64,000 nt of DNA from Paraglaciecola mesophila. Lineage in GTDB: Bacteria > Pseudomonadota > Gammaproteobacteria > Enterobacterales > Alteromonadaceae. A model generated the notes under the pieces. That model worked only from the letters and a program-made list of their open reading frames with translations, ran no database searches and had not been told where the DNA came from. This document shows, in pieces, positions 54,121-62,245 of this stretch. Every line of letters starts with the position of its first letter. Position 1 is the first letter of the stretch. Position numbers and translations under genes: made by a program. Where the stretch lies: positions 3,223,001 through 3,287,000 of the forward strand of contig NZ_CP047656.1 of assembly GCF_009906955.1 (NCBI RefSeq). Reading direction: 5' to 3'.

Positions 54121-55338
54121 GTGCAGACTTACTTGTCAAAGTTAATTCAGCATGAAGCAGCAGGCGGAGTGTTATTAGTCGTTGCGGCTGCGCTAGCTAT
54201 GATCCTTGCAAACTCCCCGGCTTTTGGCTTTTACAACGGCCTGCTAGAAATCCCTGTCAGTATTCGGTTTGGCGCTTTTGAAATTGCTAAACCTCTGTTG
54301 CTATGGGTAAACGACGGATTAATGGCAATATTTTTCTTTCTTGTGGGCCTTGAGGTAAAGCGTGAAATATTGGATGGACAATTGTCATCGGTCTCCCAAG
54401 TCACTTTGCCCGCAGTCGCCGCGATAGCTGGCATCGTCTTTCCTGCTTTAATTTACGTTTGGTTTAATGTCGATGATCCAATTGCGGTAAATGGTTGGGC
54501 AATACCGTCAGCAACGGATATTGCCTTCGCCGTTGGGGTGTTCACCATTTTTGGTAAATTCTTACCGCTAAGTTTGAAGTTGTTTTTACTCAGCGTGGCG
54601 ATATTCGATGATATAGGCGCAATTGTCATTATCGCCTTGTTCTACTCTCAAGACTTATCTACCACCTCTTTGGTAGTGGCCTGTGTAGGCTTAGTCGGCC
54701 TGTTTGTATTGAACCGATTTAATGTACGTCGCCAAGCGGCCTATATCATTATTGGTGTTGTGGTGTGGGCCGCCGTGCTCAAGTCTGGTGTGCATGCCAC
54801 TTTGGCTGGCTTTGCTTTGGCCTGGTTTATTCCGCTGAAATTAAAAAATGAAGATGGTCACCCTATGTTGCCCCATTTAGAGCATAAACTGCATCCTTGG
54901 GTAGGGTTTGTTGTGTTGCCTATTTTTGCTTTCGCAAATGCGGGAGTGTCGTTATTTGGGGCGAGTTTTTCCGATTTATTAAACCCGATTACCTTGGGCA
55001 TCGCAGCGGGTCTCTTTGTGGGTAAACAAATAGGCATATTCGGTGTGTGCTGGTTAACTGTTAAAGCTGGGTTAGCGAACTTGCCTCAAGGTGCTAACTG
55101 GGTGCAGCTGTATGGCGTGAGTTTGCTGTGTGGTATTGGTTTTACAATGAGCTTGTTTATTGGAAGTTTAGCGTTTGAAGAACAAGGCTTAGCTTACCAA
55201 ACAAGCGTTAAAGTAGGGGTATTACTTGGCTCGCTCGTCTCAGCGGTATTGGGCGCAGTGCTGCTAGCCAGAAGTAATACAAAGTCAAAACAAAGAATTG
55301 AAGCAGAAAACCAAGTAACGGATAACGCAGCAATCTAG
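54121..55338 (+). CDS. nhaA: Na+/H+ antiporter NhaA
   Basis: This 405-residue protein has twelve hydrophobic segments and the ion-binding aspartates in SVAIFDDIGAIVIIALFYS; ATDIAFAVGVFTIFGKFLP and HATLAGFALAWFIPLK are also conserved. GTG start at 54121, with AGAAGGA upstream. It expels sodium in exchange for protons, important in a marine cell. Divergent nhaR is the likely regulator. Confidence 0.97.
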   Translation: MQTYLSKLIQHEAAGGVLLVVAAALAMILANSPAFGFYNGLLEIPVSIRFGAFEIAKPLLLWVNDGLMAIFFFLVGLEVKREILDGQLSSVSQVTLPAVAAIAGIVFPALIYVWFNVDDPIAVNGWAIPSATDIAFAVGVFTIFGKFLPLSLKLFLLSVAIFDDIGAIVIIALFYSQDLSTTSLVVACVGLVGLFVLNRFNVRRQAAYIIIGVVVWAAVLKSGVHATLAGFALAWFIPLKLKNEDGHPMLPHLEHKLHPWVGFVVLPIFAFANAGVSLFGASFSDLLNPITLGIAAGLFVGKQIGIFGVCWLTVKAGLANLPQGANWVQLYGVSLLCGIGFTMSLFIGSLAFEEQGLAYQTSVKVGVLLGSLVSAVLGAVLLARSNTKSKQRIEAENQVTDNAAI

Positions 55339-55391
55339 TGTTCACTTATGCGTTAAGGCCGTGAATAAACCTAACACAAAGGGGGAATACT

Positions 55392-55910
55392 ATGTGGAAT
55401 ATGTCCGATCTAATAAGCTTAAAATATGCCACACGCGTACTTGCAGGCTTGACTTTATTGTTTGGAAGTTCGTTGATATCAGTTCAAGTTTTTGCGAATC
55501 CAGATCCAAAACAAAAAGGCATTAATAGCGACAGTAATGTATGGCAAAGCTGTCAAGCTCTACGCGAAAATGCTGGCTCTGCTCAACAAGGAGTAGACAG
55601 TTGCTATCAATTTATTCGCGGCTTTTTATACGGTGCCGTGCTAACAGATACGCAAATAATGCGCGGCTTAGAAACAAAAAAAGAGTTATCAGAGTTTGCT
55701 CAGCGAGCTATGCGTACGCGTATTGGCAGTGGCAGATCAACAGATTCTGACACTTATCTTGCTAACTTTTGCCTACCTAACCCAGAAATTGACCAAGAGA
55801 CAGTTTTGGCAGTGGTGAGCTTCTTGCCTGATACATTTGAACGGTCTCAAACATTAGGGGAAGTCATTTACCAAGCCGTACAGTCGGCGTATCCCTGCAA
55901 AACGAAGTAA
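55392..55910 (+). CDS. Rap1a/Tai-like periplasmic protein
   Basis: This 172-residue protein has a signal peptide (YATRVLAGLTLLFGSSLISVQVFA) after a short leader and four Cys. VWQSCQALREN, GVDSCYQFIRGFLYGAV, FCLPNPEI and the end VIYQAVQSAYPCK match the Rap1a/Tai fold of periplasmic immunity proteins and many proteins of unknown role. AGGGGGA precedes the ATG. It lies 53 bases downstream of nhaA on the same strand. No toxin gene is adjacent, so an immunity role is only a possibility. Confidence 0.72.
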   Translation: MWNMSDLISLKYATRVLAGLTLLFGSSLISVQVFANPDPKQKGINSDSNVWQSCQALRENAGSAQQGVDSCYQFIRGFLYGAVLTDTQIMRGLETKKELSEFAQRAMRTRIGSGRSTDSDTYLANFCLPNPEIDQETVLAVVSFLPDTFERSQTLGEVIYQAVQSAYPCKTK

Positions 55911-56189
55911 GAGAAAAATGTTTCGCTGTGAACTTATTACACAGGTAGGCAGCATTTACTTAATTCGTTGGTTATTTGCGACAGTGACTCACTTGGGTTT
56001 AGCCCGTTTATTAACTTTAAGTGATTGAGTTATATTGAAATTATTTGGTTTTAGATAGGTGAAAAAGACCTTGGCATAAGACTTGTAATATCAATAAAGG
56101 AATACCAGTGCAGCCTTATGACTTGGCGCACTGTTTCACTCAAAAAGCATGTGTTGTTCACATACTTAATCAACAATAAAGAGAACACT
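55911..56189. other. gap upstream of the PA2779-like gene
   Basis: 279 bases, A+T-rich. No gene is evident; it probably holds the promoter for the PA2779-PA2778 pair. The longer frame starting at 56118 would prepend 24 residues before the signal peptide and is rejected. Confidence 0.5.
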
Positions 56190-56564
56190 ATGACCAAACT
56201 AATCACACTTGTTAGTGCACTACTGTTTACACTCGCTATGGGAACTGCCTCAGCGGGTGTTTATAGCTCAAACCAGGTACTGAACCAGGCGCACTATCAA
56301 TTTAGTAAGCAGCAAGTTTTAACTATGGTGGACAGCAGTGAAGTACAAGCGCAATTAGAAGCACTTGGTGTAAGTCCTGCAGATGCGAAGTCTCGTATCA
56401 ATAACATGACGCAAAATGAATTAACGGCGCTTAATGAGCAAATGAACAACATGCCAGCTGGTGGTATTGTAGGCGCGATAGTCACCGTGCTTGCCGTTGT
56501 TGCTTTGCTCGACCTTCTCGGTGTAACCGATGTGTATCCTTTCATTCGCCCCATTAACAGCTAG
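56190..56564 (+). CDS. PA2779-family small exported protein
   Basis: This 124-residue protein starts at ATG 56190 (AAAGAG upstream), with a signal peptide ending AMGTASA. A charged helical middle (EVQAQLEALGVSPADAKSRINNM, ELTALNEQMNNMPAGG) leads to a double Gly at 91-92, and a hydrophobic tail follows (IVGAIVTVLAVVALLDLLG). The combination and the adjacent gene match the PA2779/PA2778 pair of Pseudomonas. The family function is unknown. It lies 27 bases upstream of the peptidase gene, so they form one operon. Confidence 0.85.
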   Translation: MTKLITLVSALLFTLAMGTASAGVYSSNQVLNQAHYQFSKQQVLTMVDSSEVQAQLEALGVSPADAKSRINNMTQNELTALNEQMNNMPAGGIVGAIVTVLAVVALLDLLGVTDVYPFIRPINS

Positions 56565-56591
56565 AAGCGATTAAGATCGAGAAATAACGAT

Positions 56592-57602
56592 ATGTTTTAT
56601 GACGTTAAGGTTGGCATACTCGCCAGCCTTTTGTTTTTATTGTGTGCCTGTCAAAGCACACCACAAACGGAACAACTATTTGCTCAGCAAAATGATTTTG
56701 CCAATAAGCACCTGATTAAAGACGTTCCCTTTTACCCTCAACAAGCATTCTATTGTGGGCCAACCACGTTAGCAGAAGTGTTTAATTATTACGGTGCTAA
56801 CACAACACCAGAGCAGATAGCGCCTAGTTTATTCGTACCTGAGCTTGACGGCAGTTTGCAGCTCGAAATGGTCTCGGCTAGCCGGCAGCAAGGCATGCTG
56901 GCATATGCACAAAAAGGCGATTTACCGCAATTGCTCGGCTTGATCCGTGATGATGTGCCAGTGGTGGTGCTACAAAATGTTTCTGTGGCTTTAATACCTA
57001 TGTGGCATTACGCGCTGGTTATCGGCTATGACTTAGATACAAGGGAATTGATTTTACATACGGGGGAGACGCAAAATCACCGGCTAAATTTCACTACATT
57101 CGAACGAACGTGGGCTCGCGGTGAATATTGGCTGCTAGCAGCCGTGCCCCCAGATAAAATGAGCAGTGAATTTGCCCCACTTCATTACACACAAGCGGCT
57201 CAAGATTTACTTAGTACTGGCCAGAAAAAAGCTGGGCGTGAAGCCCTAGAAACGGCGATTTCCACATGGCCGGATAAGTGGTTAAATTACTTTTTATTGG
57301 CCAATGATTATTTAGAAAATGACCCCCAGCAAGCGGCGCTGTGGTTTCAAAAAGGCTATCCATATCGTCAAGGCAGTACCGAAAGCCAAGACCAGGAAAA
57401 TCTAGCTTACCTAAATAATTACGCCTATGCCTTAGGGGCGTTAGGTTGTAACCCGCAAGCGAACGTACTCATCAACCGAGCATTGGCTTATGAGCCGCAA
57501 AACGTCAACTTACTTGATACCAAGCAGCAAATTACCGAACTCAGTCGCAATGCTACCGAGAACAGTCATAAAGCGGCGACACAATGCCCGCTGATCCGAT
57601 AA
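56592..57602 (+). CDS. PA2778-family C39-like cysteine peptidase lipoprotein with C-terminal TPR-like region
   Basis: This 336-residue protein has a lipobox LCAC (C20). The C39-type papain-like domain has catalytic C55 in QQAFYCGPTTLAEVF, H139 in MWHYALVIGYD and D147. The C-terminal ~150 residues are helical, TPR-like (LLSTGQKKAGREALETAISTWPDKWLNYFLLANDYLEND, YLNNYAYALGALG). C39 peptidases cut peptides after a double glycine. Here it is tethered in the periplasm beside a PA2779-type protein that carries a GG. The substrate is inferred, not shown. Confidence 0.87.
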   Translation: MFYDVKVGILASLLFLLCACQSTPQTEQLFAQQNDFANKHLIKDVPFYPQQAFYCGPTTLAEVFNYYGANTTPEQIAPSLFVPELDGSLQLEMVSASRQQGMLAYAQKGDLPQLLGLIRDDVPVVVLQNVSVALIPMWHYALVIGYDLDTRELILHTGETQNHRLNFTTFERTWARGEYWLLAAVPPDKMSSEFAPLHYTQAAQDLLSTGQKKAGREALETAISTWPDKWLNYFLLANDYLENDPQQAALWFQKGYPYRQGSTESQDQENLAYLNNYAYALGALGCNPQANVLINRALAYEPQNVNLLDTKQQITELSRNATENSHKAATQCPLIR

Positions 57603-57640
57603 TCCGTAAGACTCCAAATCGAATCTAAATACATGCTTGT

Positions 57641-57674
57641 TAAAGGCCGACGATTTCACAATCGCCGGCCTTTC
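57641..57674 (+). terminator. hairpin after the PA2778-family gene
   Basis: AAAGGCCGACGAT / ATCGCCGGCCTTT, 13 bp with one A-C mismatch, loop TTCACA, 39 bases past the stop. The T-run is short, so it is a moderate terminator candidate. Confidence 0.6.
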
Positions 57675-57761
57675 CCACTGTCACCCGTTAACCTCTAGCG
57701 GCCATACAAACGCAATCAAAAATAAAGACTATCAAGTCACCAAACTATCGAAAATTATCGA

Positions 57762-57857
57762 GACACCCATGGTTAATCTGCGTTTGCTTTTGCGCGTTAC
57801 ATTTTGATTTTAAACCCATTTATGGCTTTACGTGTGGATGTTATTAACGTGGGTGTC
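57762..57857. repeat. 96-bp element, copy A (palindromic ends)
   Basis: The left end GACACCCATGGTTAAT and right end ATTAACGTGGGTGTC are inverted repeats with one substitution and one deletion. The body has a long shared stretch with copy B (GCTTGCTTTTGCGCGTTACA-like core; TTTATGGCTTTA). It is preceded by CGAAAATTATCGA. This layout suggests a small non-autonomous transposable or REP-type element. Confidence 0.7.
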
Positions 57858-57912
57858 CATATTAAAATTACCGAACTCAGCCGCAACGAAAATTATCAGC
57901 GAAAATTATCAG

Positions 57913-58008
57913 GACACCCATGGTTAATCTACGCTTGCTTTTGCGCGTTACACTTTGGTTTTATTACCATTTATGGCTTTAGGAGTAGATGTTATTAACA
58001 TGGGTGTC
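57913..58008. repeat. 96-bp element, copy B (palindromic ends)
   Basis: This has the same length and ends as copy A, 151 bases further on: GACACCCATGGTTAAT at the left and ATTAACATGGGTGTC at the right. It is preceded by a doubled GAAAATTATCAG (57888-57899 and 57901-57912). Most differences from A are scattered single substitutions, so the copies are old. Confidence 0.7.
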
Positions 58009-58238
58009 CATATAAAAATTCATAATCTTGGTGGCTTTATAAAAAGGGGGCGGTTGGTGGTAAGTCATTTTGTGGGGGCACCTAACCGCAACAGTTTAGC
58101 TGGGATTAATGTAGGGGAGAGAAGTGACTAATAAGTGAGCATAAAAAAAGCTGATGTTACTTGTGTTTTTAACCGTGTTAAAAAAGTGATACACGCGGTG
58201 TTTATTTATCCGTAGTAACCAATGAGTGGGAGCGAAAT

Positions 58239-59372
58239 ATGTCTACAATTGAAATAGCGGGCAGTTGGGATGCTAAATTTGAGCCTCTTGTGGCAGCATT
58301 TAAATCGAATTTTGATGCGCATAGCGCCATGCCTGAACAGGGGGCGGGATTTGCCTTGTTCCACCAAGGTAAGCTGGTGGTCGATATATATGCAGGGACT
58401 TATACTCAATCAGATATCGAACACACCTGGAAAAAAGATACGCTGGTGAACGTTTTTTCAACCACCAAGGGGGTCGCTGCCCTTTGTGTTGCTCATTTGG
58501 TTGAGCGCGGGTTGTTAGCATACAGTGATAAGGTGGCTATGCATTGGCCTGAATTTGCCGCGAATGGTAAGCAAGATATAACCATCGCCCAGGTGCTTTC
58601 ACATCAAAGCGGTCTTAATGCGTTTGAGAGGCCTATTGTTACTGAGGAGCTGCTAGATTGGAATGACTGCTGTAACAGGCTTGCCGCCCAAGCGCCATTT
58701 TTTCCGCCAGGTAGCAGAACCTGTTATCAGGCAGTGACCTTTGGTTTCTTAGTGGGGGAGATTGTTAAGCGCGCGGCTGGCGTTACGCTAGGAGAGTATC
58801 TGAGTAAAGAGATATGCCAGCCTAGAAATATTGATTTTCACATTGGACTACCTGAAACCCAACACTGCAGAGTCGCAAATTTACTGCCGCCAACCCGCGC
58901 TCCTTATATGCCTAAGAACATGCCGGTTTACGCCCTTGCAGGTATGACAAACCCAGTGCTGCGTGCTGACTTTATGTTAACACCTCAAGCCCGTGAGGCC
59001 GAGTTGCCTGCTATTAATGGCCATGGTACGGCTAGAGCCATAGCAAACTTGTACGAGTTATATTGCCCCGAAAACGCATTGCTCAGTGCTGATACGCTGG
59101 CTCAAACCAGAGAGGTTAATAGCTCCCGAAAGGATGACTTATTGGGGTTGCCTGTGCATTGGGCCATGGGACTCGTGGTGAATACGTTGGCTAATACCTA
59201 TGGCAAAGAGCCGAGCACCTTTGGGCATAGTGGGTGGGGTGGTTCGTTTGGCTGCCATGATCCTGTCAACAAACTGTCTTTCGGTTATATTTGCAGTCAA
59301 ATGAGTGCAGATTTAGTGGGAGATGCGCGTAGCCAGAGTTTGATTGAGCAAGCCTATGCGTGTATCGGATAA
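58239..59372 (+). CDS. beta-lactamase-related serine hydrolase (class C esterase type)
   Basis: This 377-residue protein belongs to the serine beta-lactamase/D-Ala-D-Ala carboxypeptidase superfamily in its esterase branch. The SxxK nucleophile is in NVFSTTKGVAALC, the Tyr motif is in RTCYQAVTFGFLVGEI, and HSGWGG replaces the KTG. No signal peptide is visible, so it is probably cytoplasmic and more likely an esterase or peptidase than an antibiotic-degrading enzyme. GGGAG precedes the ATG. It is convergent with hslU. Confidence 0.88.
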   Translation: MSTIEIAGSWDAKFEPLVAAFKSNFDAHSAMPEQGAGFALFHQGKLVVDIYAGTYTQSDIEHTWKKDTLVNVFSTTKGVAALCVAHLVERGLLAYSDKVAMHWPEFAANGKQDITIAQVLSHQSGLNAFERPIVTEELLDWNDCCNRLAAQAPFFPPGSRTCYQAVTFGFLVGEIVKRAAGVTLGEYLSKEICQPRNIDFHIGLPETQHCRVANLLPPTRAPYMPKNMPVYALAGMTNPVLRADFMLTPQAREAELPAINGHGTARAIANLYELYCPENALLSADTLAQTREVNSSRKDDLLGLPVHWAMGLVVNTLANTYGKEPSTFGHSGWGGSFGCHDPVNKLSFGYICSQMSADLVGDARSQSLIEQAYACIG

Positions 59373-59395
59373 ATAGCTTAGAATGCTTACAATAA

Positions 59396-59429
59396 AAAAG
59401 GCGAGTTCAGTATACTGAACTCGCCTTTT
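59396..59429. terminator. bidirectional terminator between serine hydrolase and hslU
   Basis: A perfect 15-bp stem, AAAAGGCGAGTTCAG / CTGAACTCGCCTTTT, around TATA. A-rich left and T-rich right flanks let it end both convergent genes. Confidence 0.93.
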
Positions 59430-59455
59430 GGTTTTCTATCGTTAGATTTTTGAAT

Positions 59456-60787
59456 TTATAAAATGAAGCGGCTTAAGTCTTCGTTTTCAACCAGCATTTC
59501 TAAGTGATCGTTCACGTATTTCGCGTCAACGACTAGCTGTTCACCGTTTTTCTCTGACGCATCAAATGAAATTTCTTCCATCAGGCGCTCCATCACAGTA
59601 TGTAGACGACGAGCACCTATGTTCTCAGTACGTTCGTTTACTTGCCATGCTGCTTGGGCAATGCGCTCAATACCATCTTGAGTAAACTCAACATCAACAC
59701 CTTCAGTTTTCAGCAGGGCAATGTATTGCTCGGTCAACGACGCGTTCGGTTCAGTCAGAATTCGAATGAAATCTTCAGCAGTAAGGGCCTCTAGCTCTAC
59801 GCGAATAGGTAAACGACCTTGAAGTTCCGGGATCAAGTCAGATGGTTTAGCCATTTGGAACGCGCCCGAAGCAATAAACAAGATATGGTCAGTTTTCACC
59901 ATGCCATGTTTTGTCGATACCGTTGAACCTTCTACCAAAGGCAGTAAGTCACGCTGTACACCTTCGCGGGATACATCGCCGCCACTGTTAGAGCCTTCAC
60001 GTTTACAGATTTTGTCGATCTCATCGATAAAGACAATGCCGTTTTGCTCAAGGGATTCAATGGCGTTGGCTTTTAAATCTTCTTGATTGACTAGACGTGC
60101 GGCTTCTTCTTCAATTAATAGTTTGAAGGCTTCCTTGATCTTTAATTTTTTCTTCTTCTTTTGCGAACCAGATAAGTTCTGGAACATACCCTGAAGTTGG
60201 TTAGTCATTTCTTCCATACCGGGAGGAGCCATGATCTCAACACCGACTTGAGGTAGGGCAACATCGATTTCGATTTCTTTGTCGTCAAGCTGGCCTTCAC
60301 GCAGTTTTTTGCGGAAGGTTTGGCGGGTGCCCTTATCTTCGTTCTTTTCTTTTTCGCCCCACTGATTTTCAGCAGGCGGTAATAGCACGTCGAGAATACG
60401 CTCTTCAGCGGCTTCTTCGGCGCGGTATTTCACCTTTTTAGTTTCTTGCTCTTTGGCCATTTTCACCGCGATATCTGCTAAATCACGAATAATGGTTTCT
60501 ACCTCTTTGCCGACGTAACCTACTTCGGTGAATTTAGTCGCTTCAACCTTGATAAATGGTGCATTGGCTAGCTTGGCTAAGCGGCGGGCAATTTCAGTTT
60601 TACCGACACCCGTTGGGCCAATCATCAAAATATTTTTTGGCGTGACTTCTTGACGTAAGTCGCCGCTCAACTGCATGCGACGCCAGCGATTACGTAAAGC
60701 GACTGACACGGCTCGTTTAGCATTTTTTTGGCCAATAATGTGGCGGTCCAACTCGTGGACAATTTCTCTTGGGGTCATCTCTGACAT
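59456..60787 (-). CDS. hslU: HslU ATPase subunit of the HslVU protease
   Basis: This 443-residue AAA+ unfoldase has Walker [17 protein letters not shown] (G57-T64) and Walker [13 protein letters not shown], an I-domain (~110-240) and the C-terminal [24 protein letters not shown] with a docking tail ending LSRFIL that inserts in HslV. It unfolds substrates for HslV. It lies 77 bases downstream of hslV. Confidence 0.98.
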   Translation of the reverse strand: MSEMTPREIVHELDRHIIGQKNAKRAVSVALRNRWRRMQLSGDLRQEVTPKNILMIGPTGVGKTEIARRLAKLANAPFIKVEATKFTEVGYVGKEVETIIRDLADIAVKMAKEQETKKVKYRAEEAAEERILDVLLPPAENQWGEKEKNEDKGTRQTFRKKLREGQLDDKEIEIDVALPQVGVEIMAPPGMEEMTNQLQGMFQNLSGSQKKKKKLKIKEAFKLLIEEEAARLVNQEDLKANAIESLEQNGIVFIDEIDKICKREGSNSGGDVSREGVQRDLLPLVEGSTVSTKHGMVKTDHILFIASGAFQMAKPSDLIPELQGRLPIRVELEALTAEDFIRILTEPNASLTEQYIALLKTEGVDVEFTQDGIERIAQAAWQVNERTENIGARRLHTVMERLMEEISFDASEKNGEQLVVDAKYVNDHLEMLVENEDLSRFIL

Positions 60788-60864
60788 AACTTAACCCTTA
60801 TATAATTTGGTCTTAAACCGTTTGATGGCGGTCTACTCGCAGCGTTTTACATGCAAACACTGTG

Positions 60865-61389
60865 TTAATAATCGATTTTTTCTATTGTATGGCTATGGTT
60901 GGTAAACACGCAGATGTTGCCAGCTATCGTTAAGGCTTTTTCAGCGATTTCCTCGGCGGACAACTCAGTGTTATCTAACAATGCGCTAGCCGCTGATTGA
61001 GCAAATGGGCCACCTGAGCCAATGGCAATTAAGTCGTTTTCAGGCTGAACAACGTCACCGTTACCGGTAATAATAAATGAAGCGGTTTCATCGGCTACGG
61101 CCAGCAAGGCTTCAAGTTTGCGTAACATGCGATCTGTTCGCCAATCTTTGGCTAATTCCACTGCGGCGCGGGTTAAGTTGCCTTGATGTATTTCGAGTTT
61201 TGACTCAAAACGCTCAAACAAGGTGAAAGCATCAGCAGTACCACCTGCGAAACCAGCAAGTACTTTGTTGTTGTATAAACGGCGTACTTTTTTAGCGTTG
61301 CCTTTCATTACGGTGTTGCCAAGTGAAACTTGGCCATCGCCAGCGATAACAACTTGGTTACCACGACGTACGGATACGATTGTAGTCAC
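60865..61389 (-). CDS. hslV: HslV peptidase subunit
   Basis: This 174-residue proteasome-type peptidase starts at a GTG, giving [19 protein letters not shown]; removal of Met exposes the catalytic Thr1. GGAG lies a few bases upstream. Blocks [16 protein letters not shown] and [17 protein letters not shown] match E. coli HslV. It is first in hslVU, downstream of a sigma-32-type promoter. Confidence 0.98.
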   Translation of the reverse strand: MTTIVSVRRGNQVVIAGDGQVSLGNTVMKGNAKKVRRLYNNKVLAGFAGGTADAFTLFERFESKLEIHQGNLTRAAVELAKDWRTDRMLRKLEALLAVADETASFIITGNGDVVQPENDLIAIGSGGPFAQSAASALLDNTELSAEEIAEKALTIAGNICVFTNHSHTIEKIDY

Positions 61390-61457
61390 AGGAATTCCTC
61401 AATGGTTTAACTGCAATGTTTCCTAGAATTGGAAGGCCATTGCGACAATTGACTTAG

Positions 61458-61485
61458 ATGTGGGGAGGATTCATAAATTTTCAAG
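61458..61485 (-). promoter_or_regulatory. sigma-32 (heat shock) promoter of hslVU
   Basis: On the minus strand, -35 CTTGAAA (61479-61485), 13-base spacer, -10 CCCCACAT (61458-61465). This is an almost perfect match to the heat-shock consensus, in the gap between ftsN and hslV, ~70 bases from the hslV start. E. coli hslVU is under RpoH. Confidence 0.8.
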
Positions 61486-61519
61486 TAACAAGCAATACCC
61501 TGAAGGTAAACCTGACACA

Positions 61520-61549
61520 CAAAAAAGGGCTACTGCAACGTCGCCCTTT
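61520..61549 (-). terminator. rho-independent terminator after ftsN
   Basis: Minus strand: AAAGGGC / GCCCTTT with a 12-base loop, followed by Ts. It lies ~35 bases past the ftsN stop and separates it from the hslVU promoter. Confidence 0.75.
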
Positions 61550-61582
61550 ATGGAAAGACAGACAACCGCTATGTGCGCTAGC

Positions 61583-62113
61583 TTATAAGTTCCATAGCCA
61601 AATTTTACAGCCATTAATTTTGGCTCGTTGTAATGTATGGCGTTGTTTTTCTGCTAGGCGTTTACTTTCATAAGGACCAATAATAACGCGATACCAGCGG
61701 CCTGAGCTGCCTTCGCTAGGGCGTACCTGAGCTTCGAACCCTTGAAAGGCGATACGCGCTTTTAGTTCTTCTGCTTGTCCTTGCTTTCTAAAAGAGCCAC
61801 ATTGCATCAAGTAACGTTTATCTGATGCTTCTTGTACTTCTACCTCAACCTCTACACTGTATTCAGGTAAGGTTTTAATGAATTCCCACTCTTCTTTGGG
61901 GACTTCAGGCAAGGGATCTACTTGGGTTGCATGAGTCTGAGCTTTTTTGTGTGCTGGATCTTCTGCTTTGTTGTTAATACTGTACAGGAAATATCCAAAA
62001 CCTAGCAGTAAGGCCAGCGTGATAATAATACGCAACCAAGGCAATGGGCGTTTTTCAGGCTCTGGGGCCTTTTTGGGGTTGCGCCCTCGGGCGACATAAT
62101 CTTTGTGAGCCAT
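61583..62113 (-). CDS. ftsN: cell division protein FtsN (SPOR domain)
   Basis: This 176-residue protein has a basic cytoplasmic N-terminus (DYVARGRNPKKAPEPEKRP), one transmembrane helix (IIITLALLLGFGYFLYSI), a linker and a C-terminal SPOR domain (RYLMQCGSFRKQGQAEELKARIAFQGFEAQVRP, WYRVIIGPYESKRLAEKQ) that binds septal peptidoglycan. It is shorter than E. coli FtsN (~320). Position next to hslVU and priA supports the call. Confidence 0.9.
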   Translation of the reverse strand: MAHKDYVARGRNPKKAPEPEKRPLPWLRIIITLALLLGFGYFLYSINNKAEDPAHKKAQTHATQVDPLPEVPKEEWEFIKTLPEYSVEVEVEVQEASDKRYLMQCGSFRKQGQAEELKARIAFQGFEAQVRPSEGSSGRWYRVIIGPYESKRLAEKQRHTLQRAKINGCKIWLWNL

Positions 62114-62245
62114 ATTTACTTCCGAATACTCAGGCTAGAAGAATCGCGGATTTTACCTTGCTCAGCCTAATCCTCAATCAGAATTTGGTGGATCTGTGAA
62201 ATATAATTTTCACGCTGCGTGCTGGCATCTTGATGCTTGAGGTAT

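Larger units (their letters stand above)
57603..58238. other. gap with twin repeat elements and a large hairpin
   Basis: 636 bases. In order it holds a terminator-like hairpin (57641-57674), two 96-bp palindrome-ended elements (57762-57857, 57913-58008) and a GCGGTT-GGTG / CACC-T-AACCGC hairpin at 58050-58089. It ends with the ribosome-binding site GGGAG of the serine hydrolase gene. No credible gene; the open frame at 57804-57998 is just the repeats in translation. Confidence 0.65.

Noticed and set aside
56118..56189. longer N-terminus for the PA2779-like protein
   Set aside because: It would place 24 polar/basic residues before a clear signal peptide; the ATG at 56190 has AAAGAG upstream.
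57804..57998. 64-residue open frame in the gap after the PA2778-family gene
   Set aside because: It is just a reading of the two 96-bp elements; no ribosome-binding site and no resemblance to a protein family.
57641..58090. CRISPR array
   Set aside because: There are only two repeats, each 96 bp long with inverted ends and a 151-bp period, and no cas genes.
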